From Snodgrassella alvi_G (GTDB lineage: Bacteria > Pseudomonadota > Gammaproteobacteria > Burkholderiales > Neisseriaceae), in assembly GCA_946478525.1 (NCBI GenBank), contig CAMLCH010000001.1, positions 143,842 to 207,841 of the forward strand: a DNA stretch of 64,000 nucleotides. Direction: 5' to 3'. Shown here piece after piece: positions 46,401-54,823 of the stretch (the first letter of the stretch is position 1; the number at the start of each line of letters is the position of its first letter). Under the pieces are notes generated by a model. The model saw only the letters and a program-made list of their open reading frames with translations. It did no database searches and was not told where the DNA came from. Both the position numbers and the translations under genes were made by a program.

Positions 46401-47395
46401 GCTTTGGGACGAGCGCCTTTCCCAGTAGCGCCCTCATCGCGTATTTCGCCGCCGGCGCCAGTAGCAGCACCAGCAAATGGTGCAATGGCAGTGGGATGAT
46501 TATGGGTTTCTACTTTCATCAGAATATGCGTTTCTTCTGTTGTGAAAGTATATCGCTGTTCTTGGTTTGCCTGTGGGTAAAACCGATCAATTTTGGCACC
46601 GCTGATAATAGATGAGTTATCTTTATAAGCAACGATCGTACCTTGAGGATGGGCTTTATGAGTGTCTCTAATCATGCCAAAAAGTGACTTAGGCATAGGC
46701 TGATCATCAATGACAAAATCAGCATTAAAAATTTTATGCCTACAATGCTCAGAATTAGCCTGCGCAAACATCATCAACTCAATGTCAGTAGGATTGCGTC
46801 GCAACTGCTGATAGTTATGCAGCAAATATTCGATTTCATCTATAGATAAAGCCAATCCCATTTGCAGATTGGCTTTTTCTAATGCGGATTTTCCATCCTG
46901 AAGGATATTGATAGAGGTAAATGTTTGTGGTTGGATATGCTCGAATAGCTGACTGGCTTCAGCACAGTTATAAAGTACACTTTCAGTCATGCGATCATGC
47001 AATAAACCTGCCCAGTCTTGTTTTTCCTGTTGACTAAGCGTACGGGAAAAAGTATACAGTATACCGCGTTCGATTCGCTCAATATTATTCAAACCACAGT
47101 TATGGGCAATATCGGTTGCCTTAGATGACCACGGAGAGATGGTTCCCAGTCGTGGTGTAATTAAAATTTGCTTGTCATCAGCGTATGATTCGCTAATCTC
47201 ATGCGCATGTAATAGCTGTAACAGCTTTTGAAAATTAGCAGTGCTTATTGCTGAGCTAGCAGCAACAAAATAACGAAATTCACTGGTGATTTCAATATTA
47301 TTATCCAGTTGTAATCGTAAACTTTTTTGACGTATTTTAGTGATACGGAACGGAGAAAGTGCGGCTTCGCCGCCCAGTGAAAGCACATCGGACAT
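43460..47395 (-). CDS. purL: Phosphoribosylformylglycinamidine synthase
   Basis: Large single-chain enzyme converting FGAR to FGAM with glutamine and ATP in purine synthesis. The 1311 residues carry an N-terminal PurS-like part, the ATP-binding synthetase region (MKVETHNHPTAIAPFAGAATGAGGEIRDE near residue 290; a second, inactive nucleotide site near 790) and a C-terminal class I glutaminase with LGVCNGCQML (nucleophile Cys) and HPERIFQ (His). Length matches proteobacterial PurL. Confidence 0.98.
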   Translation of the reverse strand: MSDVLSLGGEAALSPFRITKIRQKSLRLQLDNNIEITSEFRYFVAASSAISTANFQKLLQLLHAHEISESYADDKQILITPRLGTISPWSSKATDIAHNCGLNNIERIERGILYTFSRTLSQQEKQDWAGLLHDRMTESVLYNCAEASQLFEHIQPQTFTSINILQDGKSALEKANLQMGLALSIDEIEYLLHNYQQLRRNPTDIELMMFAQANSEHCRHKIFNADFVIDDQPMPKSLFGMIRDTHKAHPQGTIVAYKDNSSIISGAKIDRFYPQANQEQRYTFTTEETHILMKVETHNHPTAIAPFAGAATGAGGEIRDEGATGKGARPKAGLCGFSVSNLLIPHAIQPWEQYSATQFSYGKPEHISSALDIMLEGPIGAAAFNNEFGRPNLCGYFRTFEELFQGNMRGFHKPIMIAGGMGNIQGQQVYKDNIPAGALLIQLGGPGLLIGLGGGAASSMSSGSNNAKLDFDSVQRGNPEMERRAQEVIDRCWQLGADNPIISIHDVGAGGLSNAFPELVNDAGRGAIFELRHIPIEEHGLTPLQIWCNEAQERYVLAVLPQNLEQFRQLCARERCPFAVVGTATDDGQLQLRDDLFANDPVDLPLNILLGKPPKVSRYDQRAEIPVSPFDGSEIDIRESIYRVLCLPTVASKQFLITIGDRTVGGLTYRDQMVGRFQTPVADVAVTRMGFNTFQGEAMSMGEKSPLALFSGAASGRMAVGEALTNIAATDIGAISNIKLSANWMAACGSKGEDARLYETVQAVSELCQSLQLSIPVGKDSLSMQTSWQDNGADKNVVSPLSAIITAFAPVNNVRKTVTPELKNIADTSLLALDLGQGNSRMGGSALQQIWKTLTGQAPDINDAHTLASFFTIIQDLISSDKILAYHDRSDGGLVVTLAEMMFAAHLGITIDIASLIQQTNQHNLNQKLQDAAVRSLFNEELGAVIQVRNENITDVINAFNAAGLEDTVHILGQINSSERLMISHGNTVLLNEHRIDLQKAWSETSYHMQRLRDNPDCADSEFALIEQDKQTGLFAQLTFNPDEDPALPYIHQSIQPKVAVLREQGVNGQLEMAAAFHRAGFTAYDVHMSDLIAGRFRLTDFQFLAVCGGFSYGDVLGAGAGWAKSILFNDQLREQFSKFFSNQNTLALGVCNGCQMLSHLAEIIPGADLWPRFKRNTSEQFEARLSMVTVADSSSLIMTDMTGSSLPVVVSHGEGRADFSHLHRTDVPADLSIALQYVDGQNQITTTYPLNPNGSPAGIAGVSSRDGRVTIMMPHPERIFQTAQMSWAPENWTEMSGWYRLFAQARKVLN

Positions 47396-47567
47396 GATGA
47401 GTTTGGCTCACTTATGAAATGATAAAGATAAATGGGAGAAGTGTAATTTTACGCGAAAAACAAACGATTCGCTGAGTATTTGTATCATAACAACAGGTTT
47501 AATTGAGTTTAGCAAAAGTATATGATAGTTTTGTTGATAAAGGCACAAGAAAAAGGAAATTGCTGGT

Positions 47568-47906
47568 ATGAAAAAAATTGAAGCAATTATTAAACCGTTT
47601 AAACTGGACGATGTCCGTGAAGCATTGTCTGACGTTGGTTTTTCCGGCATGACAGTTACTGAAGTAAGAGGATTTGGACGGCAAAAAGGTCACACCGAGA
47701 TTTATCGTGGGGCAGAATATGCAGTTGATTTTTTACCCAAGGTAAAAATAGAGTTGGTATTGCCTGACGACAGAGTTGAGCAGGCTATTGAAATCATTGT
47801 TGCTGCGGCTCATTCTGGTAAGATTGGTGATGGTAAAATTTTTGTATTACCGGTTGAAGAGGTGGTGCGCATTCGTACCGGCGAGCAAAATGAAGCTGCA
47901 TTGTAA
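47568..47906 (+). CDS. glnB: Nitrogen regulatory protein P-II
   Basis: Trimeric sensor of 2-oxoglutarate and ATP/ADP that controls glutamine synthetase adenylylation and NtrBC. The 112 residues show MKKIEAIIKPFKLDDVREAL at the start, the T-loop GRQKGHTEIYRGAEYAVDFLPKV with the uridylylated Tyr51, and the C-terminal GKIGDGKIFVLPVEEVVRIRTGE. AGGAAA lies about ten bases before the ATG. Divergent from purL. No amtB is adjacent, so GlnB rather than GlnK is the better name. Confidence 0.95.
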   Translation: MKKIEAIIKPFKLDDVREALSDVGFSGMTVTEVRGFGRQKGHTEIYRGAEYAVDFLPKVKIELVLPDDRVEQAIEIIVAAAHSGKIGDGKIFVLPVEEVVRIRTGEQNEAAL

Positions 47907-48368
47907 CTATTCTATTACTCATATTGTACATGCTGGCTAATTAGCCAGCATGTAATGTTTTTGTCAGTTCTATTTAGGCAGGTTAATGATTACTTAAATA
48001 TCTGGGTGCAATATCTATAGAGGATTTTTTTACTATAAGTAAATTAAATATAATGATATTAATAACCAAAATGAAGAAGTTTCACCCTTTGACAATATTG
48101 ATCATAATGATCAGGAAATATTCGTACAAAACTAAATAAACAATCTGTAAAAAATAATTTTGTGCAGACAATGATGAATTGGTTTTAATACAACTTAAAC
48201 ATATCAATTTTAGAATTTATAAATCCTTAGTTGTTAGTTATATCGTTATAAATGTGAAAAAAATATACAAGTAAAATATCAACGATTCGTATATGGAGAT
48301 CTGGATTAACATGCGCTTAGCAAGCTAAAGATAATATTTCCAATTCTGGCTTGAAGATAATCTTTATA
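47907..48368. other. Convergent region after glnB and bioY
   Basis: About 460 AT-rich bases. It contains the glnB terminator (47927-47959) and a 15-base palindrome TGATCAT-A-ATGATCA at 48099-48113. A short acidic frame ends near 48140 but has no start and no recognisable family. Confidence 0.4.
47927..47959 (+). terminator. Terminator after glnB formed by a 28-bp perfect palindrome
   Basis: The palindrome with half-site TACATGCTGGCTAA spans 47927-47954 and is followed by ATGTTTTTG, 21 bases after the glnB stop. Confidence 0.75.
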
Positions 48369-48968
48369 TCAATCATCGGAAGAATATTGCTGATTTGTGC
48401 CTCGCCATAAGTAAAACATGAATACAGTAGCAATAAGAAATTTAACCAGATCGAAGCCAGCAAAGGGCAGATAGCCAATATTAAATGCTGTTGATAAACT
48501 GATATGTTTATAATTAGCTAAATAAAGTACGCCGCAAACAAAAATAATTTGGTGGGCAAGAGCGAAAGAGAGTAAACCAGTCCAAAAACAGCGGTCGTAA
48601 CCTTTTTCTGCTGCCATTCCTGCAATATAAGCACTAATGATAAAACCGTACAGATAGCCAGCCGATACCGAAGTTAGTACGCCAATACCGCCATGTCCGC
48701 CGGCAAAAAAAGGTAAGCCAGCCGCACCTAATAGCAAATATTCTAAGACAGCTAGACAGCCAAGCTTTCGACCTAGACAAGCACCAATAAGCAATACTGC
48801 CAGTGACTGCAATGATAATGGTATGGGTTGAATAGGTATACTGATATTGGCTGAAATAGCCAGTATTAGAGTGGCAGCAGTAGTCATTGCTAGCTTGTGC
48901 CACCAGTTTTGGGTGGAACAATACTGAAGAATATAGGGCTGAAAATGATGTGTTGTTAGGTGACACAT
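48369..48968 (-). CDS. bioY: Biotin transporter BioY
   Basis: S component of an ECF-type biotin uptake system in the inner membrane. The 199 residues from ATG 48968 (MCHLTTHHFQ) have six helices and the family segments SIPIQPIPLSLQSLAVLLIGACLG and EYLLLGAAGLPFFAGGHGGIGVL; the longer in-frame reading to 49076 runs through the hslU terminator and is not family-like. No bioM/bioN (EcfA/EcfT) genes are adjacent, so it may work alone or with shared ECF partners. No biotin synthesis gene is in the window. Confidence 0.92.
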   Translation of the reverse strand: MCHLTTHHFQPYILQYCSTQNWWHKLAMTTAATLILAISANISIPIQPIPLSLQSLAVLLIGACLGRKLGCLAVLEYLLLGAAGLPFFAGGHGGIGVLTSVSAGYLYGFIISAYIAGMAAEKGYDRCFWTGLLSFALAHQIIFVCGVLYLANYKHISLSTAFNIGYLPFAGFDLVKFLIATVFMFYLWRGTNQQYSSDD

Positions 48969-49042
48969 GATTAGGCATTTTTCAATTAAACAGTTTTTAA
49001 ATTTTAATATATAAGCACTGTTAGCAAAACAAAAATCGCAAT

Positions 49043-49073
49043 CAAAAATGTAACAGCGGCCGTAGCCGCTGTT
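49043..49073 (-). terminator. Terminator of hslVU
   Basis: AACAGCGGC pairs with GCCGCTGTT around a four-base loop and the minus strand continues with ATTTTTGA, directly after the hslU stop. Confidence 0.9.
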
Positions 49074-49075
49074 CA

Positions 49076-50413
49076 TTACAACACGTAGCGTGCCAGATCT
49101 TCACGTTCGGCTATATCTTGCAAACGTGAATCTACATATGCAGCATCAATCGCTACTTCGCCTTGAGGTGTTTCAAAAGAAACATCTTCCAGCAATTTTT
49201 CCATCACTGTATGCAAACGACGAGCACCGATATTTTCGGTTTTTTCGTTTACCTGATAGGCAATTTCTGCAATCCGGCTGATTCCTTCGTCAGTGAAATT
49301 CAGATTGACACCATCAGTACCTAGTAAAGCGGTGTACTGTTGGGTCAGATTCGCATGCGTGGTGGTCAAAATGGATTTGAAATCATCCACACTCAGATTA
49401 TTCAATTCTACTCTGATCGGGAAACGACCCTGTAACTCCGGAATCAGATCGCTGGGACGACTGAGATGGAAAGCACCAGAAGCAATAAACAAAATATGAT
49501 CGGTTTTAATCATACCGTATTTGGTTTGAACAGTCGTACCTTCTACCAGTGGTAACAGATCACGTTGTACACCCTGACGGGATACATCTGCGCCCTGACG
49601 ACTGCTATCGGTTGCAATTTTATCTATTTCATCCAGAAACACGATACCATTTTGTTCTACAGACTTGATTGCCCGCTCACGCAATTCTTCTTCGCTAACC
49701 AGTTTGGCCGCTTCTTCATCCAGCAAAAGTTTCATGGCACTACTCACTTTCATTTTCTGGGTTTTGGTTTTACCCTGACCCATATTGCTGAACATATCCT
49801 GTAACTGATTAGTAAAGTCTTCCATTCCCGGAGGACCCATAACAGACATGGTTGGGCCCGAATTAGCAGCAACTTCAATTTCAATTTCTTTGTCGTCTAG
49901 CTCACCTTTACGCAACATCTGGCGAAATTTCTGACGCGTATTGTTTTCTGGCTGCGGTTCTTGCGGCTCACCAGCAAAACCTACGGAACGAGGTGGAGGC
50001 AGTAAAGCATCTAGAATGCGGTTTTCTGCGGCATCCTGTGCACGATCTCGGTTTTTAGCAATGGTCTGGCTACGAATGTTTTTCAACGCAATTTCAATCA
50101 AATCACGAATAATGCTGTCCACATCACGACCGACGTAGCCCACTTCTGTGAATTTAGTGGCTTCTACCTTGATAAAAGGAGCATTGGCCAGCCGAGCTAA
50201 ACGTCGAGCAATTTCAGTTTTACCCACGCCAGTGGGGCCAATCATAAGAATATTTTTGGGCACAATTTCGCTTTGCAGCGGTTCGCTTACTAGACTGCGA
50301 CGATAACGATTGCGCAATGCTACTGCTACAGCCCGCTTGGCTTGTGTCTGGCCTATAATGTGATTATCCAATTCGTGGACAATTTCACTTGGTGTCATTA
50401 CAGATGTAGTCAT
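49076..50413 (-). CDS. hslU: ATP-dependent protease ATPase subunit HslU
   Basis: AAA+ unfoldase that feeds substrates to the HslV peptidase. The 445 residues begin MTTSVMTPSEIVHELDNHIIGQTQAKRAVA; Walker A GPTGVGKTEIARRLA near residue 60, the pore motif GYVGRDVDSIIRDL, Walker B IVFLDEIDKIA and the C-terminal sensor-2 region ENIGARRLHTVMEKLLEDVSFE are present. The I-domain insertion lies between residues 110 and 240. 55 bases after hslV. Confidence 0.98.
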   Translation of the reverse strand: MTTSVMTPSEIVHELDNHIIGQTQAKRAVAVALRNRYRRSLVSEPLQSEIVPKNILMIGPTGVGKTEIARRLARLANAPFIKVEATKFTEVGYVGRDVDSIIRDLIEIALKNIRSQTIAKNRDRAQDAAENRILDALLPPPRSVGFAGEPQEPQPENNTRQKFRQMLRKGELDDKEIEIEVAANSGPTMSVMGPPGMEDFTNQLQDMFSNMGQGKTKTQKMKVSSAMKLLLDEEAAKLVSEEELRERAIKSVEQNGIVFLDEIDKIATDSSRQGADVSRQGVQRDLLPLVEGTTVQTKYGMIKTDHILFIASGAFHLSRPSDLIPELQGRFPIRVELNNLSVDDFKSILTTTHANLTQQYTALLGTDGVNLNFTDEGISRIAEIAYQVNEKTENIGARRLHTVMEKLLEDVSFETPQGEVAIDAAYVDSRLQDIAEREDLARYVL

Positions 50414-50468
50414 CTTGTCCTAATCCTGATGAGTGACTGTTTTTTTATCGGTTAAACCGTCACGACAT

Positions 50469-51002
50469 TTATAAGGTTTCAATAGTATGGTTTTGATTGG
50501 TGTAAATACAAATATCACCGGCAATTTCTAAAGATTTTTTAACCACTTCTTTAGGTTCTAACTCAGTGTTTTCCATTAAAGCCCGCGCCGCAGATTGTGC
50601 AAATGCGCCACCGGAACCAATGGCAGCAATGCTATGTTCTGGTTCAAGTACATCACCATTGCCAGTAATCACCAAAGTATTGTGTTTATCGGCCACGATC
50701 AACATGGCTTCCAGTCGACGCAAGGCACGATCAGTACGCCATTCTTTTGCCAGTTCAATGGCGGCAATCATCAGTTTGCCCTGATGCTTTTGTAGTTTAC
50801 TTTCAAATAATTCAATCAAAGTAAAAGCATCCGCGGTTCCTCCGGCGAATCCGGCTAAGACCTGATCGTTATAAAGTTTACGTACTTTACGCGCAGTACC
50901 TTTAATGATGGTATTTCCCAGTGTGACTTGACCATCTCCACCTATAGCGACATTTTCGCCGCGACGGACGGATACGATGGTGGTGCCGTCGAATTGTTGC
51001 AT
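50469..51002 (-). CDS. hslV: ATP-dependent protease peptidase subunit HslV
   Basis: Proteasome-like Thr peptidase of the HslVU complex. The 177 residues start MQQFDGTTIVSVRR; the catalytic Thr is the first of the TT pair, so a six-residue propeptide MQQFDG must be removed, as expected for betaproteobacterial HslV (E. coli has only Met before the Thr). VLAGFAGGTADAFTL, ITGNGDVLEPE and AIGSGGAFAQSAARAL are conserved. Upstream gene of hslU, 55 bases away. Confidence 0.97.
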   Translation of the reverse strand: MQQFDGTTIVSVRRGENVAIGGDGQVTLGNTIIKGTARKVRKLYNDQVLAGFAGGTADAFTLIELFESKLQKHQGKLMIAAIELAKEWRTDRALRRLEAMLIVADKHNTLVITGNGDVLEPEHSIAAIGSGGAFAQSAARALMENTELEPKEVVKKSLEIAGDICIYTNQNHTIETL

Positions 51003-51170
51003 TTTAGGGGATCCTTTGCTGATGACGGTATTGATGGCCGTCAGGTTAATTAACTGCGATTAAATAGGGATGAAATGGCTGTCTTTCAAGATTAATTATT
51101 CACTTGGCAGAAAAAATATTTTAAATGGATCAGAAAAGTGTCGGGCAACGTGACTGTTATGCATACAAAT

Positions 51171-51198
51171 AAAAATGGCAACCCATAAGGTTGCCATT
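51171..51198 (-). terminator. Terminator after the MliC-like lipoprotein gene
   Basis: AATGGCAACC pairs with GGTTGCCATT, five-base loop, followed on the minus strand by a U-rich tract, 18 bases after the stop. Confidence 0.88.
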
Positions 51199-51215
51199 AC
51201 ACAGTAGATGCTGAA

Positions 51216-51764
51216 TTATTTTTTATGTTTGTATACTTTTCTGGTTGTTACTGTTTTAGTCGTTCTTATTTTTTTTGTCGGTGCTACGGTTACCCGACCA
51301 TCATCAATTACACAGTTTTGGGTAACGATTTGTGAAACAATCTGTTCCTGACCATTAACGATTTGTCTGGCTGGTTGTACCAGACTAACGGCACCAACTC
51401 TGTCAACAGTATCGCTGTTAGACAAAGCAGCTTTCCAAGTAATGCCTTGTGGTGAAACGAAAGTGTTGTAATTAACATCACTGGTATCACGCATTAAAAC
51501 TGGAGATAAAGCGCCCTGATAGCTTACCTGTGCCGCTACAATATTCTGACCCTGCAAACCATACATTACACGCAAAGGATTTTTAACACTACCATTGCCA
51601 CAAAGATAAGCTACTTCTTTTCTGCCATCAATCTGTACATCAGTTTTGGTAGATTGGGTTGTTACAGTAGTGGTGGTTTTTGCTACAGGTGTTTTGTGAG
51701 CTTTAGAAGCGCAGCCAGTCAAAGCCAGCATCAACAGTGCAGCAGGTACAAGTACTTTTTTCAT
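51216..51764 (-). CDS. Lipoprotein, possible MliC/adhesin-complex-protein-like
   Basis: A signal peptide MKKVLVPAALLMLALTGC with lipobox Cys18 marks an outer-membrane lipoprotein. A Thr/Lys-rich linker (residues 24-47) leads to VAYLCGNGSVKNPLRVMYG..., with two Cys (YLCG and QNCVI) framing about 85 residues. This spacing and the V.Y.C.....L.V.YG pattern recall the MliC/neisserial ACP lysozyme-inhibitor fold, but the resemblance is loose. The C-terminus is strongly basic (KKIRTTKTVTTRKVYKHKK, 19 residues), unusual for the family. Monocistronic. 182 residues. Confidence 0.6.
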   Translation of the reverse strand: MKKVLVPAALLMLALTGCASKAHKTPVAKTTTTVTTQSTKTDVQIDGRKEVAYLCGNGSVKNPLRVMYGLQGQNIVAAQVSYQGALSPVLMRDTSDVNYNTFVSPQGITWKAALSNSDTVDRVGAVSLVQPARQIVNGQEQIVSQIVTQNCVIDDGRVTVAPTKKIRTTKTVTTRKVYKHKK

Positions 51765-52015
51765 GGTATTTCCTTTGCTATGTAAAATTAAATTAGGATT
51801 AATTACCTTGATAATAATACTTGGCTTAGGTAAGGATGCAATAGAGGTATCTTATTGATTTATTTATTTATGTTTTTTAAGTTTAAAAATAATTAATATT
51901 AGTATTAAGAAAATGATTAAGACCTAACACAGCAAATGTTTTGCTTTGCTTGGTTTTAGTATATTTTTATCAGATAACAGTTATGAATATATCTATTTGT
52001 CAATTAACTAATCAA

Positions 52016-52837
52016 TCATAAATTTTCTAAATTTAACTTAGTTTGGCTGGCCGTTTGTGTCGTAGCCATGTTCTCTAGATTCAATGCCGTTAAACTACCG
52101 CCCCATAATGCACCGGTATCCAGACAAATAACATGATCATCACGGTACAGTCCTAGCGCAGACCAGTGACCAAATAGAATAGTTTTGTCCTTATTCTGTC
52201 GATTACTGGCTTTGAACCATGGCAGCAAAGTAGATGGCATTTCCCTTAATGTAGACTTGTAAGCAAAATCCAGTTCGCCAGTAGTAGTTAAGGCGCGCAT
52301 ACGAGTAAACACATTAGTAATAAACCGCAAACGCTCTTCGCCCTGTAATGTATCATTCCAGCAAATAGGTTTATTGCCATACATTTGTTTGAAAAAAAGC
52401 TGCGGTGTTTTCTGTAGCACACTTTCAACTTCATGAGCTAAAGTTTGCGCTTGCTTAATTGTCCACTGTGGCCAGATGCCGGCATGTACCATGACGAAAT
52501 CATCCTGCTGGAGCAGCAAAGGTTGCTGTTCCAGCCATCCCAGCAAAATATCTTTATCCGGAGCAGACAAAATATCACTAATGGTATCACCGCGTTTCAG
52601 CTTACCATAGCCATAGTTTAGAGCCAGTAAATGTAAATCGTGATTACCCAAAACAGTTTGCATACAATCGTCGTGCTGCCGCACCAGACGTAGTGTTGCC
52701 AGCGATTGCGGACCACGATTGACCAGATCTCCGGTAAACCATATTGTATCGGTACCATAATTAAAGCCCAGTTCTACCAAAAGTGCTTCCAACTCTGCCA
52801 GACAGCCCTGAATATCACCAATTACATACTGCGTCAT
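52016..52837 (-). CDS. apaH: Bis(5'-nucleosyl)-tetraphosphatase, symmetrical
   Basis: Hydrolyses Ap4A and related dinucleotides and removes Np4 caps from RNA. The 273 residues begin MTQYVIGDIQGCLAELEALL (metal-binding GDIQG), with GDLVNRGPQSLATLR and LGNHDLHLLAL of the metallophosphatase fold and FGHWSALGLY toward the end. 69 bases after ridA in the same orientation. Confidence 0.96.
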   Translation of the reverse strand: MTQYVIGDIQGCLAELEALLVELGFNYGTDTIWFTGDLVNRGPQSLATLRLVRQHDDCMQTVLGNHDLHLLALNYGYGKLKRGDTISDILSAPDKDILLGWLEQQPLLLQQDDFVMVHAGIWPQWTIKQAQTLAHEVESVLQKTPQLFFKQMYGNKPICWNDTLQGEERLRFITNVFTRMRALTTTGELDFAYKSTLREMPSTLLPWFKASNRQNKDKTILFGHWSALGLYRDDHVICLDTGALWGGSLTALNLENMATTQTASQTKLNLENL

Positions 52838-52906
52838 AACAACTACCTTACTGCAAAATTCACCAAATTGCTGCTGAAAATTAATTCAATAATGTCTGAT
52901 TACAGA

Positions 52907-53290
52907 TTAGTCTAGAGCCATAACACCTTCAGCTTCAACTAATGCTCCTTTGGGCAATGCAGAAACTTCAACGGCTGCACGCGCAGGATAGGGTGCTGTA
53001 AAATATTGAGACATCACTTCATTGAAAGTGGCAAAATTGTTTAAATCAGTCAGATAGGCATTTAATTTAACAAAATGGTTTAGACTACCACCAGCAGCCT
53101 CTGCCACCGCGCGCAAATTTTTAAAAACCTGATGAGCCTGTTCAGCAAAATTATCAGAAACCAATTGCATGGATTCAGGCTGTAAAGGAATTTGACCAGA
53201 TAAATAGACAATATTGTTCACCTGTATGGCTTGTGAATATGAACCTATAGCTGCCGGTGCATTATCAGTATGAATCACTTTTTTGCTCAT
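52907..53290 (-). CDS. ridA: RidA family 2-iminobutanoate/2-iminopropanoate deaminase
   Basis: Trimeric enzyme that hydrolyses reactive enamine/imine products of PLP enzymes, notably those released by threonine deaminase IlvA, which is also in this window. The 127 residues start MSKKVIHTDNAPAAIGSYSQAIQV and contain the active-site Arg in YPARAAVEVSALPKGALVEAE. AAGGAG lies before the ATG. Confidence 0.95.
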   Translation of the reverse strand: MSKKVIHTDNAPAAIGSYSQAIQVNNIVYLSGQIPLQPESMQLVSDNFAEQAHQVFKNLRAVAEAAGGSLNHFVKLNAYLTDLNNFATFNEVMSQYFTAPYPARAAVEVSALPKGALVEAEGVMALD

Positions 53291-53584
53291 TATTACGACT
53301 CCTTGTTATCAGTAAAAGTAAAACCTTTTCCATTATTACATATTATGCTTTTGTATCGATAAGATAACAGATTTTCTGTATTGTGATTATGATTGCAATG
53401 CTGCAAGATGATTTAGCTGAATCTAAAGTTCAAAAATTCAGTTTATGAACCCAGCGAATTCTCAGAAATCAAATTGCAGCTAATTAGGACATCCTTATTA
53501 ATTCATCTTCTTTTGCATTTCTGCTTTTACTGAGATATTGATACTACATTTTGTTTATAAAGGAGATTATTTTATCTACTTAGA

Positions 53585-54790
53585 TTAGTCGTCTAAAAAA
53601 ATTGTCATTAAATCATTAAGAAATCGTTTACCTAGCGAAGTTGGTCGCAGATATAGGGGATCAGCATCCAGCAACCCGCGAGTAACTGCCAGTTTAAGTT
53701 TATGTTGAATCTGCGCTATGGTTAAACCGGTACGCTGATGAAACCAGTCTGTAGGTACGCCATTAGTCAGACGTAAAGCATTCATCATAAATTCAAATGG
53801 CAAATCCTCTGCTTCTACAACGTACCGATTGATTGCAGCTTGCGGATCAAACAACATGGCCTGCATATATTCTCTGGGATGACGGCTGCGGGTAGTTCGT
53901 TCAATACTTGCTGCACTGGATATCTTGCCATGAGCTCCGGCACCAATACCGATATAGTCACCAAATTGCCAGTAATTAAGATTATGTTGGCACTGGTGTC
54001 GAGCATGTGCAAACGCAGAAGTTTCATATTGTTCAAATCCTGCTTGCTGTAGCGTGGCATGAACTGTGCTTTCAATATCTGCGCTCAGATCATCATCGGG
54101 TAGTTGTAGTGGTGGCGTATGGCCAAAAGGCGTATTCGGTTCCATTGTCAGCTGATATGCACTGATATGATGGACACCAGAAGCAATAGCAGTATCGATA
54201 TCTTGCTGAGCTGATGATAGTGTCTGACCGGGTAGGGCATACATTAAATCAACATTTACTTTTGGGAACAAATCTAAGGCTGCTTGTATAGCTGCTAAGG
54301 CTTCACGGTGATTATGGATTCGTCCCAATGCTGCCAACAGATCATCAGCAAAACTTTGCACCCCAATAGACAGGCGATTGATGCCCGCAGCAGCATAGGC
54401 CGCAAAACGCTGACGTTCATATGTACCCGGATTGGCTTCCAGAGTAATTTCCGCATCCGGTAGTAAATTTACCCGAGCGCGTATCCCGCTGAGTAACTGT
54501 TCCAAAGCCGGCGCACTTATAAGACTTGGTGTACCACCACCGATAAAAATAGTGTGTACAGATCGCCCCCATATATGGGGTAATTCAGTTTCCAGATCAC
54601 CCAGTAAGGCAGCGATATAAGCCTGATCGTCTAGATCTTGTTTTAACTGATGAGAATTGAAATCACAATACGGGCATTTTCGGATACACCATGGAAAATG
54701 AATATATAAAGATAGAGGTGGTAGAGACTGCAACAATGGTTTACTGTCTTGCTTAGAGATTGATGAAATCGATACAGAAAATTCAGTCAT
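53585..54790 (-). CDS. hemW: Radical SAM haem chaperone HemW
   Basis: Radical SAM protein related to coproporphyrinogen III dehydrogenase HemN but acting in haem delivery. The cluster motif CIRKCPYC (CxxxCxxC) is in LYIHFPWCIRKCPYCDFNSH near residue 35; SAM-binding segments FIGGGTPSLI and RLSIGVQSFADDLL follow, and a HemN C-terminal domain ends the protein. It lacks the fourth Cys of HemN. 401 residues. Normally next to rdgB; here an orphan gene lies between them. Confidence 0.92.
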   Translation of the reverse strand: MTEFSVSISSISKQDSKPLLQSLPPLSLYIHFPWCIRKCPYCDFNSHQLKQDLDDQAYIAALLGDLETELPHIWGRSVHTIFIGGGTPSLISAPALEQLLSGIRARVNLLPDAEITLEANPGTYERQRFAAYAAAGINRLSIGVQSFADDLLAALGRIHNHREALAAIQAALDLFPKVNVDLMYALPGQTLSSAQQDIDTAIASGVHHISAYQLTMEPNTPFGHTPPLQLPDDDLSADIESTVHATLQQAGFEQYETSAFAHARHQCQHNLNYWQFGDYIGIGAGAHGKISSAASIERTTRSRHPREYMQAMLFDPQAAINRYVVEAEDLPFEFMMNALRLTNGVPTDWFHQRTGLTIAQIQHKLKLAVTRGLLDADPLYLRPTSLGKRFLNDLMTIFLDD

Positions 54791-54823
54791 GAATGTTATA
54801 AAAAAAAATATTGATTTGTAATA

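Noticed and set aside
48099..48113. FNR or CRP site at the TGATCAT-A-ATGATCA palindrome
   Set aside because: The spacing does not match TTGAT-N4-ATCAA or the CRP consensus, and it lies between two gene 3' ends.
50985..51002. HslV start misannotated because of residues before the catalytic Thr
   Set aside because: Betaproteobacterial HslV normally carries a short propeptide of this kind before the TT pair.
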